Made by a program: the position numbers and the translations under genes. DNA of 64,000 nucleotides from Brucepastera parasyntrophica (GTDB lineage: Bacteria; Spirochaetota; Spirochaetia; Treponematales; Treponemataceae), in the NCBI RefSeq assembly GCF_022376835.1, contig NZ_CP084606.1, positions 2,623,501-2,687,500 on the forward strand. Reading direction: 5' to 3'. Of this stretch, positions 32,549 to 40,601 are shown piece after piece. Below the pieces are notes generated by a model. The model had not been told where the DNA came from. It did no database searches and was given only the letters and a program-made list of their open reading frames with translations. Every line of letters starts with the position of its first letter. The first letter of the stretch is position 1.

Positions 32549-33377
32549 AATGAACCAGGAGGCGGGCAGGGCCGCAAGAGTTTCCGATACCCTGCTCAAA
32601 GCGGATGACATTTCAATCGTTTTCGGCGGACTCCGGGCGGTCAGCAATTTTTCCAGTGAATTGAAGCACGGGGAGCTTGTCGGTCTGATCGGTCCGAACG
32701 GAGCGGGAAAAACAACTGTTTTTAACATGCTTTCAGGTATTTATAAGCCGACAGAGGGCGTAATCAGTTTTACGGACCGGCATGGAAAGGAAAACTTTAT
32801 TCAGGGGAAAAAGCCCCATTATTTGTCTAAAACCGGCATTGCCAGAACGTTTCAGAATATACGTCTTTTCGGAAACCTGACTGTTGAAGAAAATGTACTG
32901 ATAGCCATGCATAATCAGTATTCCGCCAATCCCCTAGAAGTCGTTTTCCGGACTCCCCATTTTTACAGGAGTGAAGGCGAGCTGCATGACAGGGCAGGGT
33001 CTTTTCTGGAATTATTTCATATTGAATCCAAGTCTTCCGAGCTTGCAAAAAATCTCCCTTACGGGGAACAGCGTAAACTGGAAATTGCCCGGGCTCTTGC
33101 CACAAATCCCCTGCTGCTGCTGCTGGATGAGCCGGCGGCTGGTATGAATCCGCAGGAAACGCAGGAACTTATGGAACATATTAAGTTTATCCGGAAAAAA
33201 TTCAATCTGACTATTTTGCTTATCGAACATGATATGAAACTTGTTATGGGCGTGTGTGAACGTCTTATTGTCCTTGACTATGGCCGGATAATTGCCGCCG
33301 GGCTTCCCCATGAAATACAGAAAAACCCTGCGGTTATCAAGGCCTATCTTGGAGAGGAGGCGCTGATAGATGCTTAA
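32541..33377 (+). CDS. livG: Branched-chain amino-acid type ABC transporter ATP-binding protein
   Basis: About 278 residues. Walker A is GPNGAGKTT, then the family's ARTFQNIRLF after the Q loop, a signature in the degenerate form LPYGEQRKLEIARAL (usual for LivG), Walker B LLLLDEPAAGMNP and the switch His in LIEHDMKLV. The start overlaps the livM end. ATG 32541 is chosen; GTG 32538 or ATG 32550 are possible. Confidence 0.95.
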   Translation: MHKMNQEAGRAARVSDTLLKADDISIVFGGLRAVSNFSSELKHGELVGLIGPNGAGKTTVFNMLSGIYKPTEGVISFTDRHGKENFIQGKKPHYLSKTGIARTFQNIRLFGNLTVEENVLIAMHNQYSANPLEVVFRTPHFYRSEGELHDRAGSFLELFHIESKSSELAKNLPYGEQRKLEIARALATNPLLLLLDEPAAGMNPQETQELMEHIKFIRKKFNLTILLIEHDMKLVMGVCERLIVLDYGRIIAAGLPHEIQKNPAVIKAYLGEEALIDA

Positions 33378-34074
33378 AGTTGAAAATATGGAAGTGTTTT
33401 ACGGCGCAATCAACGCCCTTCGGGGTATTTCCTTTGAAGTTAACGAGGGAGAAGTAATAACGCTTATCGGTTCAAACGGAGCGGGAAAGACAACTACTCT
33501 GCATGCCATTTCCAACATTATAAAGAAAGCAAAAGGGAAAATAACCTTTTGTGAAACTGATATTACCGGCCTTCCTCCTGATGCTATTGTCCGGTCAGGA
33601 TTGGTGCAGGTCCCGGAAGGCCGCCGGATTTTTGCCAATCTGACTGTCCGTGAAAACCTTGATATGGGAGCCTATACCCGCAAAGACAGGCAGAAAATTT
33701 CCTCCGATATTGAATATGTCTTTTCCCTTTTTCCCAGGCTGAGGGAAAGGTCAAAGCAGATTGCGGGAACACTGTCCGGCGGAGAGCAGCAAATGCTTGC
33801 CATCGGCCGGGCGCTTATGGCTTCTCCGAAATTGTTATTACTTGATGAACCTTCGATGGGACTGGCTCCGATTCTGGTTGATGAAATTTTCCATATTATA
33901 AAAACAATAAATGAGGCCGGTACTACGGTTCTTCTGGTTGAGCAAAACGCTTTCAAGGCGCTTGGTCTTGCGTCCCGCGCCTATATACTGGAAACCGGCA
34001 TGATTATTAAGTCGGGTGACTCACATGAGCTGCTCAAAGACGATGCTGTCAGGGAAGCCTATCTTGGCGGATAA
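33370..34074 (+). CDS. livF: Branched-chain amino-acid type ABC transporter ATP-binding protein
   Basis: 234 residues. Walker A GSNGAGKTT, Q-loop region VQVPEGRRIFANLTV, signature LSGGEQQMLAIGRAL, Walker B LLLLDEPSMGLAP and LLVEQNAFKAL. Forms the ATPase heterodimer with LivG. Overlaps livG by eight bases. Confidence 0.96.
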   Translation: MLKVENMEVFYGAINALRGISFEVNEGEVITLIGSNGAGKTTTLHAISNIIKKAKGKITFCETDITGLPPDAIVRSGLVQVPEGRRIFANLTVRENLDMGAYTRKDRQKISSDIEYVFSLFPRLRERSKQIAGTLSGGEQQMLAIGRALMASPKLLLLDEPSMGLAPILVDEIFHIIKTINEAGTTVLLVEQNAFKALGLASRAYILETGMIIKSGDSHELLKDDAVREAYLGG

Positions 34075-34122
34075 TTTCATATGAAAGGTAAAGCCGCTAG
34101 ACAGCTTTAGCAAACAGACTGA

Positions 34123-34156
34123 CTTCCGGCGGGATAAACCGGTTGTCCGTTTTTTC
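34123..34156 (+). terminator. Possible terminator of the liv operon
   Basis: GAC-TT-CCGG / CCGG-TT-GTC (two unpaired T's on each side) followed by CG and six T's, 50 bases after livF. The stem is imperfect. Confidence 0.4.
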
Positions 34157-34186
34157 GCAGAAGAATTATTTTCAGCCGGTTTTTAT

Positions 34187-34214
34187 TTGCAGTTCCCGGC
34201 TTGTATGTTATACT
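34187..34214 (+). promoter_or_regulatory. Promoter of the CBS-ACT gene
   Basis: TTGCAG (34187-34192), 16 bases, TATACT (34209-34214), 28 bases before the ATG at 34242, which has GGAAGGAGGAG ahead. Confidence 0.6.
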
Positions 34215-34241
34215 ATAAAGTAAAGACGGAAGGAGGAGCAA

Positions 34242-34880
34242 ATGGATGTTTCATATGTAATGACAAAAAATCCTCTGTATATTCATCCTGATATGTCGGT
34301 TCAGGATGCCCGGGCCCTGATGAAAAAGGAAAAACTGGGCCGGTTCCCCGTACTCGATAAAAACAACCGCCTGGTCGGTATTGTCACTGAGCGGGACCTG
34401 GTAAACGCAAGCCCTTCAGTTGCGACAACGCTTGATATGTATGAAATGAGTTATCTCCTTTCAAAACTCAAAGTTGAAAAAGTGATGCAGCGCAAAGTCA
34501 TAACCATTAATGAGGATGTTGTTATTGAAGAGGCTGCGCGCATTATGGTTGACAATAACATAAGCGCCCTTCCTGTGATGAGAGGGGACGCTCTCGTCGG
34601 TATTGTTACTGACGGCGATTTATATAAACTCTTTATCAATCTTTTCGGGGCGCGTCAGGAAGGTGTTCGCCTTACCGTTTTGCTGAAAGAACGGCCCGGG
34701 GAACTCCAGAAAATAACCCAGGCCATTGCGTCCAGGGGAGGGAATATAGTAGCTATTGTGGCCTTTGACGGAAAGGATGTGACCAATAAGATGTGCATAG
34801 TAAAGGTCGCCAATATGTCAAAGGAAGCGCTGCTTGCCGCAGTCCAGCCTCTTGCCCTGGAAATAGAAGATATCCGCTGA
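34242..34880 (+). CDS. CBS-CBS-ACT domain protein (AcuB-like)
   Basis: 212 residues. Two CBS repeats: residues 1-60 (SVQDARALMKKEKLGRFPVL, then GIVTERDL) and 75-130 (DVVIEEAARIMVDNNISALP, then GIVTDGDLY), followed by an ACT domain from about 143 (RLTVLLKERPGELQKITQAI). This arrangement matches the AcuB family, whose members bind adenosyl ligands and amino acids. Lying directly after an amino-acid transporter, it may sense an amino acid or energy state; that link is inference. Confidence 0.85.
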   Translation: MDVSYVMTKNPLYIHPDMSVQDARALMKKEKLGRFPVLDKNNRLVGIVTERDLVNASPSVATTLDMYEMSYLLSKLKVEKVMQRKVITINEDVVIEEAARIMVDNNISALPVMRGDALVGIVTDGDLYKLFINLFGARQEGVRLTVLLKERPGELQKITQAIASRGGNIVAIVAFDGKDVTNKMCIVKVANMSKEALLAAVQPLALEIEDIR

Positions 34881-34887
34881 TTCAAGG

Positions 34888-35021
34888 GTCCGGTTTCATA
34901 CCCCGCGGCTTGCCGCAGCCCGGATAACGAATAACATTTAAACGCTTGGTATTCGCAGCCCGCGCAAGCGGCCAGTAAATCAATCCATTACAGGCCCGGC
35001 CGCAGGCTGCTGAAACCGGAC
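34888..35021 (-). repeat. Structured intergenic element, repeat copy A
   Basis: GTCCGGTTTCA and TGAAACCGGAC close a 134-base element between convergent genes. Inside are GCAGCC/GGCTGC, CGAATA/TATTCG, GCGGCC/GGCCGC and GCGG/CCGC pairings, giving a multi-branched fold. The part at 34949-35017, read on the minus strand, is similar to 60752-60820 (blocks CAGCCTGCGG, CTGTAA, GGCCGCTTGCGCG and CTGCGAAT in the same order). No T-run follows on either side. Confidence 0.65.
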
Positions 35022-35065
35022 AGTATAATACATTTCCTTGCGAATGAACCTTCGCGGAGGCTCCC

Positions 35066-35665
35066 TTACCGGAATACCTTGAATCTGGTTTCGATCGGCA
35101 GGAAGTCTTTCGGGCCGGCCGGTCCTTCAACGGAGCCGAACGGCATTTCCGCAAACAGTCTCCAGTCCTCAGGCAGCTTCCATTCCTTTTTTACCGCGTC
35201 ATCTACCAGCGGATTGTAATGCTGCAGGGATGCGCCTAACCCTTCCGCTTCAAGCGCTGTCCAGACAGCAAACTGGAGCATTCCTACCGATTGACAGGAC
35301 CAGAGCGGAAAGTTGTCCTTGAAAAGGGGAAAGTTGGTCATTAAATCATTTACCGTTTTCTGGTCTTCAAAAAAAAGAATTGTGCCGTACCCGCTGTCAA
35401 AACCGGCGAGTTTTTTTTCTGTCTTTTCAAAGGAATCCGCGGGAACAATTTTACGCAGGGTTTCTTTTGTAATATTCCAGAATTTGGAACTTTCCCCGCC
35501 AAAAAGCAGAACGACTCTGCTGCTCTGGGAATTGTAAGCTGAAGGCACGTACTGGATCAGCGTTGAAACAATTTTTTCGATTTTTTCTTCGGATATGACC
35601 TTGCGCTTGCCGATAGTGTATATACTGCGCCTTTTTTTTATCGGTCCGATTAATGCGTCTGACAT
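35066..35665 (-). CDS. Nitroreductase family protein
   Basis: 199 residues from the ATG at 35665, which has AGGAGG ahead; 24 further upstream in-frame codons lack a ribosome site. Features of the FMN-dependent family (HBN1/FrmR-like subgroup): KKRRSIYTIGKR at the N-terminus for FMN phosphate, YVPSAYNSQSSRVVLLFG, and GLGASLQHYNPLVDDAVKKE. It probably reduces nitro or quinone compounds with NAD(P)H; the physiological substrate is unknown. Converges with the CBS gene across the structured element. Confidence 0.8.
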   Translation of the reverse strand: MSDALIGPIKKRRSIYTIGKRKVISEEKIEKIVSTLIQYVPSAYNSQSSRVVLLFGGESSKFWNITKETLRKIVPADSFEKTEKKLAGFDSGYGTILFFEDQKTVNDLMTNFPLFKDNFPLWSCQSVGMLQFAVWTALEAEGLGASLQHYNPLVDDAVKKEWKLPEDWRLFAEMPFGSVEGPAGPKDFLPIETRFKVFR

Positions 35666-35799
35666 GGAAACAGCCTCCTGAAATTTCTTTATTCTTCCGA
35701 ACTCTGATATAGTCCCAGAGTTTAAAGATACAGACAAATTTCACTGGAAGCAATGTTATTCTGTGCGGATAGCCTTTAATCTGAACGCGGCAACAGCCG

Positions 35800-36534
35800 T
35801 CATTTAACGACGAGAACAGACGCTACGCGGCCGTCTTTGGTATATACATGATTCGAATTTGTCGAATCGGGACGCTGGGTTGTTCCTTCAAAATACGCAT
35901 AATACCAGGTCCCTTTAGGCAGCGGCAGGGAGATTTCATATCGCCCCGGTGATATTTCCGTTAACTCATACATAAAAGGATCCCAGTTATTGAATGTTCC
36001 GGCCAGCCTGATTACCGCACCCGGATTTCCTTCGTAGGTAAATTTTACCAGATTACTGTCCCTCTGGGATGTCTGAAAAATTTCATAATATTCCACGGGT
36101 AAAATCGATACATTCATTCCGTTAATGTAATCATATTTTGTATGCGGATTCTGGGGGTCGGTTGTCCACAAGCCGTCTACAACCATCCGGTATGTCAGTT
36201 CTTTCATTTCAGGAGGAATCTCCGCAATATAAAAAAGAACGGTTTCCAGCGGCCTGCCCTGGTCGTCGACCTGGGGCTTTCCGTATAAATCCCTCCGTAT
36301 TATCCGCTGAAAGGAATGGATAAACCGGTAATCCTCATGTTCAAAGGCAATTCCTACATATCTGGCATCGCCTCTTGCCGTAAAAATGACATGTTTATCA
36401 GATATTAACGGTTCCTGTACTCTGGAAATTGAGGCAACAAGCTCCTGATATGTTATCGCGTTTATTTCGGCTCCGGCTGCCTGAATGAGAAAAATACAGG
36501 TAAAGACAAATAAAAATAACAGTTTTCGCTTCAT
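35800..36534 (-). CDS. Exported CBM48/AMPK-glycogen-binding-like domain protein
   Basis: 244 residues with a signal peptide (KRKLLFLFVFTCIFLIQAAG, cleavage probably after AGA). The C-terminal 75 residues have the CBM48 pattern: VIRLAGTFNNWDPFMYELTE, a PGRYEISLPLPKGTWYYAYF hairpin and final DGRVASVLVV. The middle (about 30-160) contains another beta-rich part with YRMVVDGLWTTDP, similar in style to a second early-set domain. No catalytic glycoside hydrolase domain is present. A periplasmic glycan-binding or structural role is inferred. Good ribosome site (AGGAG). Confidence 0.7.
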   Translation of the reverse strand: MKRKLLFLFVFTCIFLIQAAGAEINAITYQELVASISRVQEPLISDKHVIFTARGDARYVGIAFEHEDYRFIHSFQRIIRRDLYGKPQVDDQGRPLETVLFYIAEIPPEMKELTYRMVVDGLWTTDPQNPHTKYDYINGMNVSILPVEYYEIFQTSQRDSNLVKFTYEGNPGAVIRLAGTFNNWDPFMYELTEISPGRYEISLPLPKGTWYYAYFEGTTQRPDSTNSNHVYTKDGRVASVLVVK

Positions 36535-36677
36535 AATACTCCTTTACAATTGTCGGAAAATCCTTCAAAATCTTAATATAAGGGTTATAATTTTGTATTA
36601 AAAGCTATGCTAAAGTGAAGTGTTTTTGTATCCGATTATCTACTATATAATAGGCGGGGTGGGGATTAACAGTAATC

Positions 36678-39600
36678 ATGCCAGGAAGAAAAGAGCTTGA
36701 ACATTTGCGGACAGAACTCACAACTCTCGGTGATGAACGCAGAATTACGGCTGAACGAAAAGAACACTTTGAAGAATATCCTTTGCCCTCGGATACTGAC
36801 GCAGTATCCAGCCTTAATGTTGATGATTTGCTTGCCTCTCTTGATGCTTCGGAACCGCCGTCCGTCCAGGACGAACCGGAGGCTGATTCAGAGGCTTCCG
36901 AACAGGACCTTCCGGATGATGAAAAGTCCGGCTTTCCTGAAGATATTGATTTTCATTTTGATATAGACCCCTTTCCCGATACTGATGAAGAATCTGCCGT
37001 TCCCTCTGATACGGCAATTCCGGAAGAGAGCTCTCCGGAAGCCGGAGCCAAGAAGGAGCCTGCCGTCGCTAATGACTCAGGGTTTTCTGATTTTGATTCA
37101 ATAGATCTCGATGCGATTTCCGATGCGGATGCCGGACCGATGCTCCCGGAAGAAGACCCTGCTTCTCCGGATCTTTCAGGCATAGATTCCATACTTGATT
37201 CACTTCCTCTGGATGGGGTTCCGGGTGATGATGTATCATCCCCTGCGGAAACACCGGGCGAAACTGTTCAGACTCCGGCGGCAAATGATGATGATTTTGG
37301 CGTTCCTTTTGATTTTGATGATTCCGGCTTTTCTCCGGAGATTGCGGGGGATTCTCCGGATGAGATTCCCGCAGATGAGGACGCCGGTCCTGATACTTCC
37401 GACAGTTTTTCTGTTCCCGATGATTTACTCTCCGGCTTTGCGGATGACATAGAAAGCAGCCGGGAAGGGGGAGAATCTGATGCCATTCAGGTTGATTCCG
37501 GCACTGACAGTGATTTTTCATTTGAAATACCTGATGTACCTGATGCTTCCTCCGGTTTTTCCAGCGAAGAATTCGGCGATCTTCCTGATGATTTTTTCCG
37601 GACAGAAGAAGATACCGGCGTAACGCCGTCAGGCGATGCTGCTCCCGCCGATGAAGGCCTGTCATTCGGGGACGATTTTCCCAATCTTGAGATTGAAGAT
37701 GACATGCCTGATTTTGATTTTTCTTCGTCTCCGGATCAACCGGCTTCAGATGATTTTTTGCCAACATCGGATTTTGCTTCAGACAGTCCTCCCGGTATGG
37801 ATGCGTCAGACCTCCTGAGTGGGTTTGATACGCTCGGCAGCGTCGATGATATTGATATTCCCGCCGCCCCTTCTTCAGGAACGGAGATTCCCGACCTCGA
37901 TGATTTTGGCGATTTCTCCGTTTCAGACGCACCCGCCGGTTCCCCTTCAGGCGACTTTGACGGCTTTGACGGTTTCAGCCTTGATGATGATTTTATCAGG
38001 GCAAGTATAGAAGAAGGCCAGTCAAAATCCGACGGCGGTAAAAAATCGGGCATTTCCGATTTGACGTCCAGTATATTGGGCGGAAGGAAAAGCCAGAAAA
38101 AGGAAATCCCGCTCAAAATTTCGGAAGAAGATTTTGACCGGTTCCTTGAAATACAGAACTCCTATCCCCTTAATCTCCGTATTGCGGTTGAGGAATTTAT
38201 AACCGGCGATTTGGGTACGGAAATTCAGAAAATGGAACTCGTCCATGAAATTCTGAATGGAACTCCCATACGGAAAATAGCCCGCAAGCTTGAAAACATT
38301 CTTGAGCGTTCCATCCCGATTCCGAAAGATTTTGAAAAGAAGAGCGTGGAAGAATATGAGCTTGAGAAAAGTTCATTCAAGTATATTTTCCTGAATAAGA
38401 TTCTTCCGATCAGCATTCTGTTTACAATAATTGCGGTCTTATCAGGCTGTGTTTTTTATCTTTCCTGGAAATTCATTTATAATCCTATTGTTGCTGAAAA
38501 TTATTACAAGCAGGGCTATGCGGCAATCGAAGACGGACGCTATACGCAGGCCTTTACACTTTTTGATAAGGGCGTACAGCGGTGGGACAAAAAACGCTGG
38601 TATTTCCGGTATGCCCGGGCTTTCAGGGATAAAAAACAGTATATTTCGGCAGAGTTAATGTATGAACGTCTTTTAAACCGTTTTAAAAATGATAAAGCGG
38701 CAGGCCTGGAATATGCGGAAATGCTGCGGACTGATTTGCGCAATTTTGAAAAGGCCGAACTGGTCTTGAAACGGCGGGTCCTTGATAATCATGTCAATGA
38801 CAAAGACGGCCTTCTTCTGTTGGGTGATGTCTATCTTGACTGGGCGGAAGAAGTCCCTGAAAAATATGAGGATGCCCGCCGGGCTTACGCGTCTCTTGTC
38901 GAATTATACGGTTCAAGGGATGTTTATCTTGCCCGCATGATGAGGTATTTTATCCGGACCGATAATCTCGCGGAAGTTCTTCCTCTCAAAGACCATTTTA
39001 TGGGTAAGCGGGCAAAACTCGGCGCTGAAGATCTTGTTGAATTAAGCGGATATCTCGTTGAAAAAAGATATATGCCGAAGGCCGGAGATTCCGAAACCCT
39101 TCGAACACAGATTACAGACCTGAGAACACTGCTGGAACGCGCATTGCAGCAGGGACGGACAATTCCCGAAGCCCATTATAATATGGCCCTGTTCTGGATT
39201 TATAATTACCGGAATAATCTCGCAGCTTCCTCTCTTACGACAGCGCTTCAGCTTTTTGAAGATGCCCGCGGAATGTCGCCGAAGCGCATGCTGACACGCA
39301 TTAATGCATACCGTCTGCTTGGGGAATTGCGGGCCCAGGAAAAAAATTACAATGTCGCCCGGGATTTGTATGCACAGGGAATCACGCTGTATGAAAATGC
39401 CCGGGCTAACAGAACGGTAAAACAGGACCCTCTGGTCGGGCGTTTGTATGCTGACTTTGGTGACACCGACTATTTTATCTCGAACAATCTGGATAATGCC
39501 CTGCAAAGTTATGAAAAGGCAATTGCGGAGCTTGAAGATACCCCATCGATCCGATACAGGATTGGATACATACAGTATCAGAAAATGGATTATGAAAAGG

Positions 39601-40100
39601 CCCTGACATCTTTTATGCGCGCATATGCCAGGGAACCTGGGGATAAAAACCTTTTATACTCTTTGGGCAATACGCTTTTTAAGCGTGGGGATCTGTATGC
39701 GGCCCAGGGATATTATGAACGTCTGATGGAAATGCTCGAAGCGGAACGTCTCCGCAAGGGAATTGTTTTTCCGCAGGTCCGGCCAGACCATAATGAATTT
39801 GTTCAGATGTATAGGGATACGGCCAACAACCTTGGTGTTACTCTCCACCTGCAGGCTTTGAGAACAGGCGATTCTGTTAAAAATGCAAGATCCTTTGCTC
39901 TCCTATCCGATGCCATCCGGGCCTCTGATGCTCTTTCACGTAATCCTGACACTCTTGTCCGGGCCGAAAGGGTATCCCCTGCCTATGTCAATATGGAATA
40001 TATGCTGAAACCGACACCCCAGTTTGTTCCTGAGATAGATGCGAATATACCAAAGGTGATGGAGAATGAACCTGTTTTGCAGCAACGTGAGGATGAATAA
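36678..40100 (+). CDS. Large acidic TPR membrane protein (possible flagellar-collar FlcA-like)
   Basis: 1140 residues. Residues 12-455 are a low-complexity, Asp/Glu/Ser/Pro-rich region probably unfolded in the cytoplasm. A conserved-looking helical part follows (EEDFDRFLEIQNSYPLNLRI), then one membrane span at about 572-600 (ILPISILFTIIAVLSGCVFY). The rest, outside the membrane, is a long array of TPR-type helices (YYKQGYAAIEDGRYTQAFTL; YRIGYIQYQKMDYEKALTSF). Spirochaetes have TPR membrane proteins that build the collar of the periplasmic flagellar motor; the architecture fits, but I cannot confirm orthology. ATG 36678 has a GGGGTGGGG about 12 bases upstream. Confidence 0.6.
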   Translation: MPGRKELEHLRTELTTLGDERRITAERKEHFEEYPLPSDTDAVSSLNVDDLLASLDASEPPSVQDEPEADSEASEQDLPDDEKSGFPEDIDFHFDIDPFPDTDEESAVPSDTAIPEESSPEAGAKKEPAVANDSGFSDFDSIDLDAISDADAGPMLPEEDPASPDLSGIDSILDSLPLDGVPGDDVSSPAETPGETVQTPAANDDDFGVPFDFDDSGFSPEIAGDSPDEIPADEDAGPDTSDSFSVPDDLLSGFADDIESSREGGESDAIQVDSGTDSDFSFEIPDVPDASSGFSSEEFGDLPDDFFRTEEDTGVTPSGDAAPADEGLSFGDDFPNLEIEDDMPDFDFSSSPDQPASDDFLPTSDFASDSPPGMDASDLLSGFDTLGSVDDIDIPAAPSSGTEIPDLDDFGDFSVSDAPAGSPSGDFDGFDGFSLDDDFIRASIEEGQSKSDGGKKSGISDLTSSILGGRKSQKKEIPLKISEEDFDRFLEIQNSYPLNLRIAVEEFITGDLGTEIQKMELVHEILNGTPIRKIARKLENILERSIPIPKDFEKKSVEEYELEKSSFKYIFLNKILPISILFTIIAVLSGCVFYLSWKFIYNPIVAENYYKQGYAAIEDGRYTQAFTLFDKGVQRWDKKRWYFRYARAFRDKKQYISAELMYERLLNRFKNDKAAGLEYAEMLRTDLRNFEKAELVLKRRVLDNHVNDKDGLLLLGDVYLDWAEEVPEKYEDARRAYASLVELYGSRDVYLARMMRYFIRTDNLAEVLPLKDHFMGKRAKLGAEDLVELSGYLVEKRYMPKAGDSETLRTQITDLRTLLERALQQGRTIPEAHYNMALFWIYNYRNNLAASSLTTALQLFEDARGMSPKRMLTRINAYRLLGELRAQEKNYNVARDLYAQGITLYENARANRTVKQDPLVGRLYADFGDTDYFISNNLDNALQSYEKAIAELEDTPSIRYRIGYIQYQKMDYEKALTSFMRAYAREPGDKNLLYSLGNTLFKRGDLYAAQGYYERLMEMLEAERLRKGIVFPQVRPDHNEFVQMYRDTANNLGVTLHLQALRTGDSVKNARSFALLSDAIRASDALSRNPDTLVRAERVSPAYVNMEYMLKPTPQFVPEIDANIPKVMENEPVLQQREDE

Positions 40101-40155
40101 TTTCTGACTGAGTATTTGCACCGGCATATATTTTTATAAAAAGAGAAAAAAAATA

Positions 40156-40184
40156 TTGAACCGCTTGCGACTGTATTGTATAAT
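40156..40184 (+). promoter_or_regulatory. Promoter upstream of the tRNA-Val repeat cluster
   Basis: TTGAAC (40156-40161), 17 bases, TATAAT (40179-40184). About 100 bases before the first 5'-half tRNA copy and 160 before the complete tRNA-Val. Confidence 0.65.
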
Positions 40185-40285
40185 CTAATATTGAAATGGT
40201 TATATACGGTCGGTTCACTCTCTTGGATACAGAATGATAAGAGGCAAAAAACTGGTCTCTATGCAACATGTTAGGATTGTCTGTC

Positions 40286-40311
40286 GGACGATTAACTCAG
40301 TGGTAGAGTGC
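40286..40311 (+). repeat. Partial tRNA-Val copy, 5' half only
   Basis: GGACGATTAACTCAGTGGTAGAGTGC repeats the acceptor 5' strand and D arm of the complete tRNA-Val (40347-40372) and then diverges into CGGCGATCGG. It has no anticodon arm and cannot be functional. Confidence 0.8.
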
Positions 40312-40346
40312 GGCGATCGGAAGTTAACAGAATAAGTCTGCTTATT

Positions 40347-40418
40347 GGACGATTAACTCAGTGGTAGAGTGCTACCTTCACACGGTAGAAGTCACAAGTT
40401 CAAATCTTGTATCGTCCA
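40347..40418 (+). tRNA. tRNA-Val (anticodon CAC)
   Basis: Acceptor GGACGAT pairs with ATCGTCC, anticodon stem CTACC/GGTAG with loop TTCACAC, T arm CAAGTTCAAATCTTG. CCA is not fully encoded. A T-run follows a few bases downstream. It is the only complete copy in a cluster of partial ones. Confidence 0.92.
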
Positions 40419-40601
40419 GTAAGCAGTTTTTTTTAATTAGCAAATGTTTTGATATAACGTCCGATCGCACTTCACACGGTAGAAGTCACAAGTTCAAATC
40501 TTGTATCGTCCAATAAGCAGTTTTTTTTAATTAGCAAATGTTTTTGATATAACGTCCGATCGCGCTTCACACGGCAGAAGTCACAAGTTCAAATCCTGTT
40601 T
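40376..40601 (+). repeat. Tandem repeat of about 95 bases containing the 3' half of tRNA-Val
   Basis: Units start at 40376, 40470 and 40565, each with CTTCACACGGTAGAAGTCAC. A unit holds the tRNA 3' half, TAAGCAG, eight T's, TTAGCAAATG and GATATAACGTCCGATCGC. Unit two is almost identical to unit one; unit three has point changes (CGGCAG, AAATCCTG) and ends where relA begins its 3' end. Units two and three have no tRNA 5' half. Confidence 0.85.

Noticed and set aside
34888..35021. Integron attC site (some treponemes carry chromosomal integrons)
   Set aside because: No paired RYYYAAC/GTTRRRY core sites at the ends, no cassette array and no integrase in the window.
40376..40601. CRISPR array at the tandem repeats
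   Set aside because: Only about two and a half units, the entire unit is repeated including any would-be spacer, the repeats contain tRNA sequence, and no cas genes are present.
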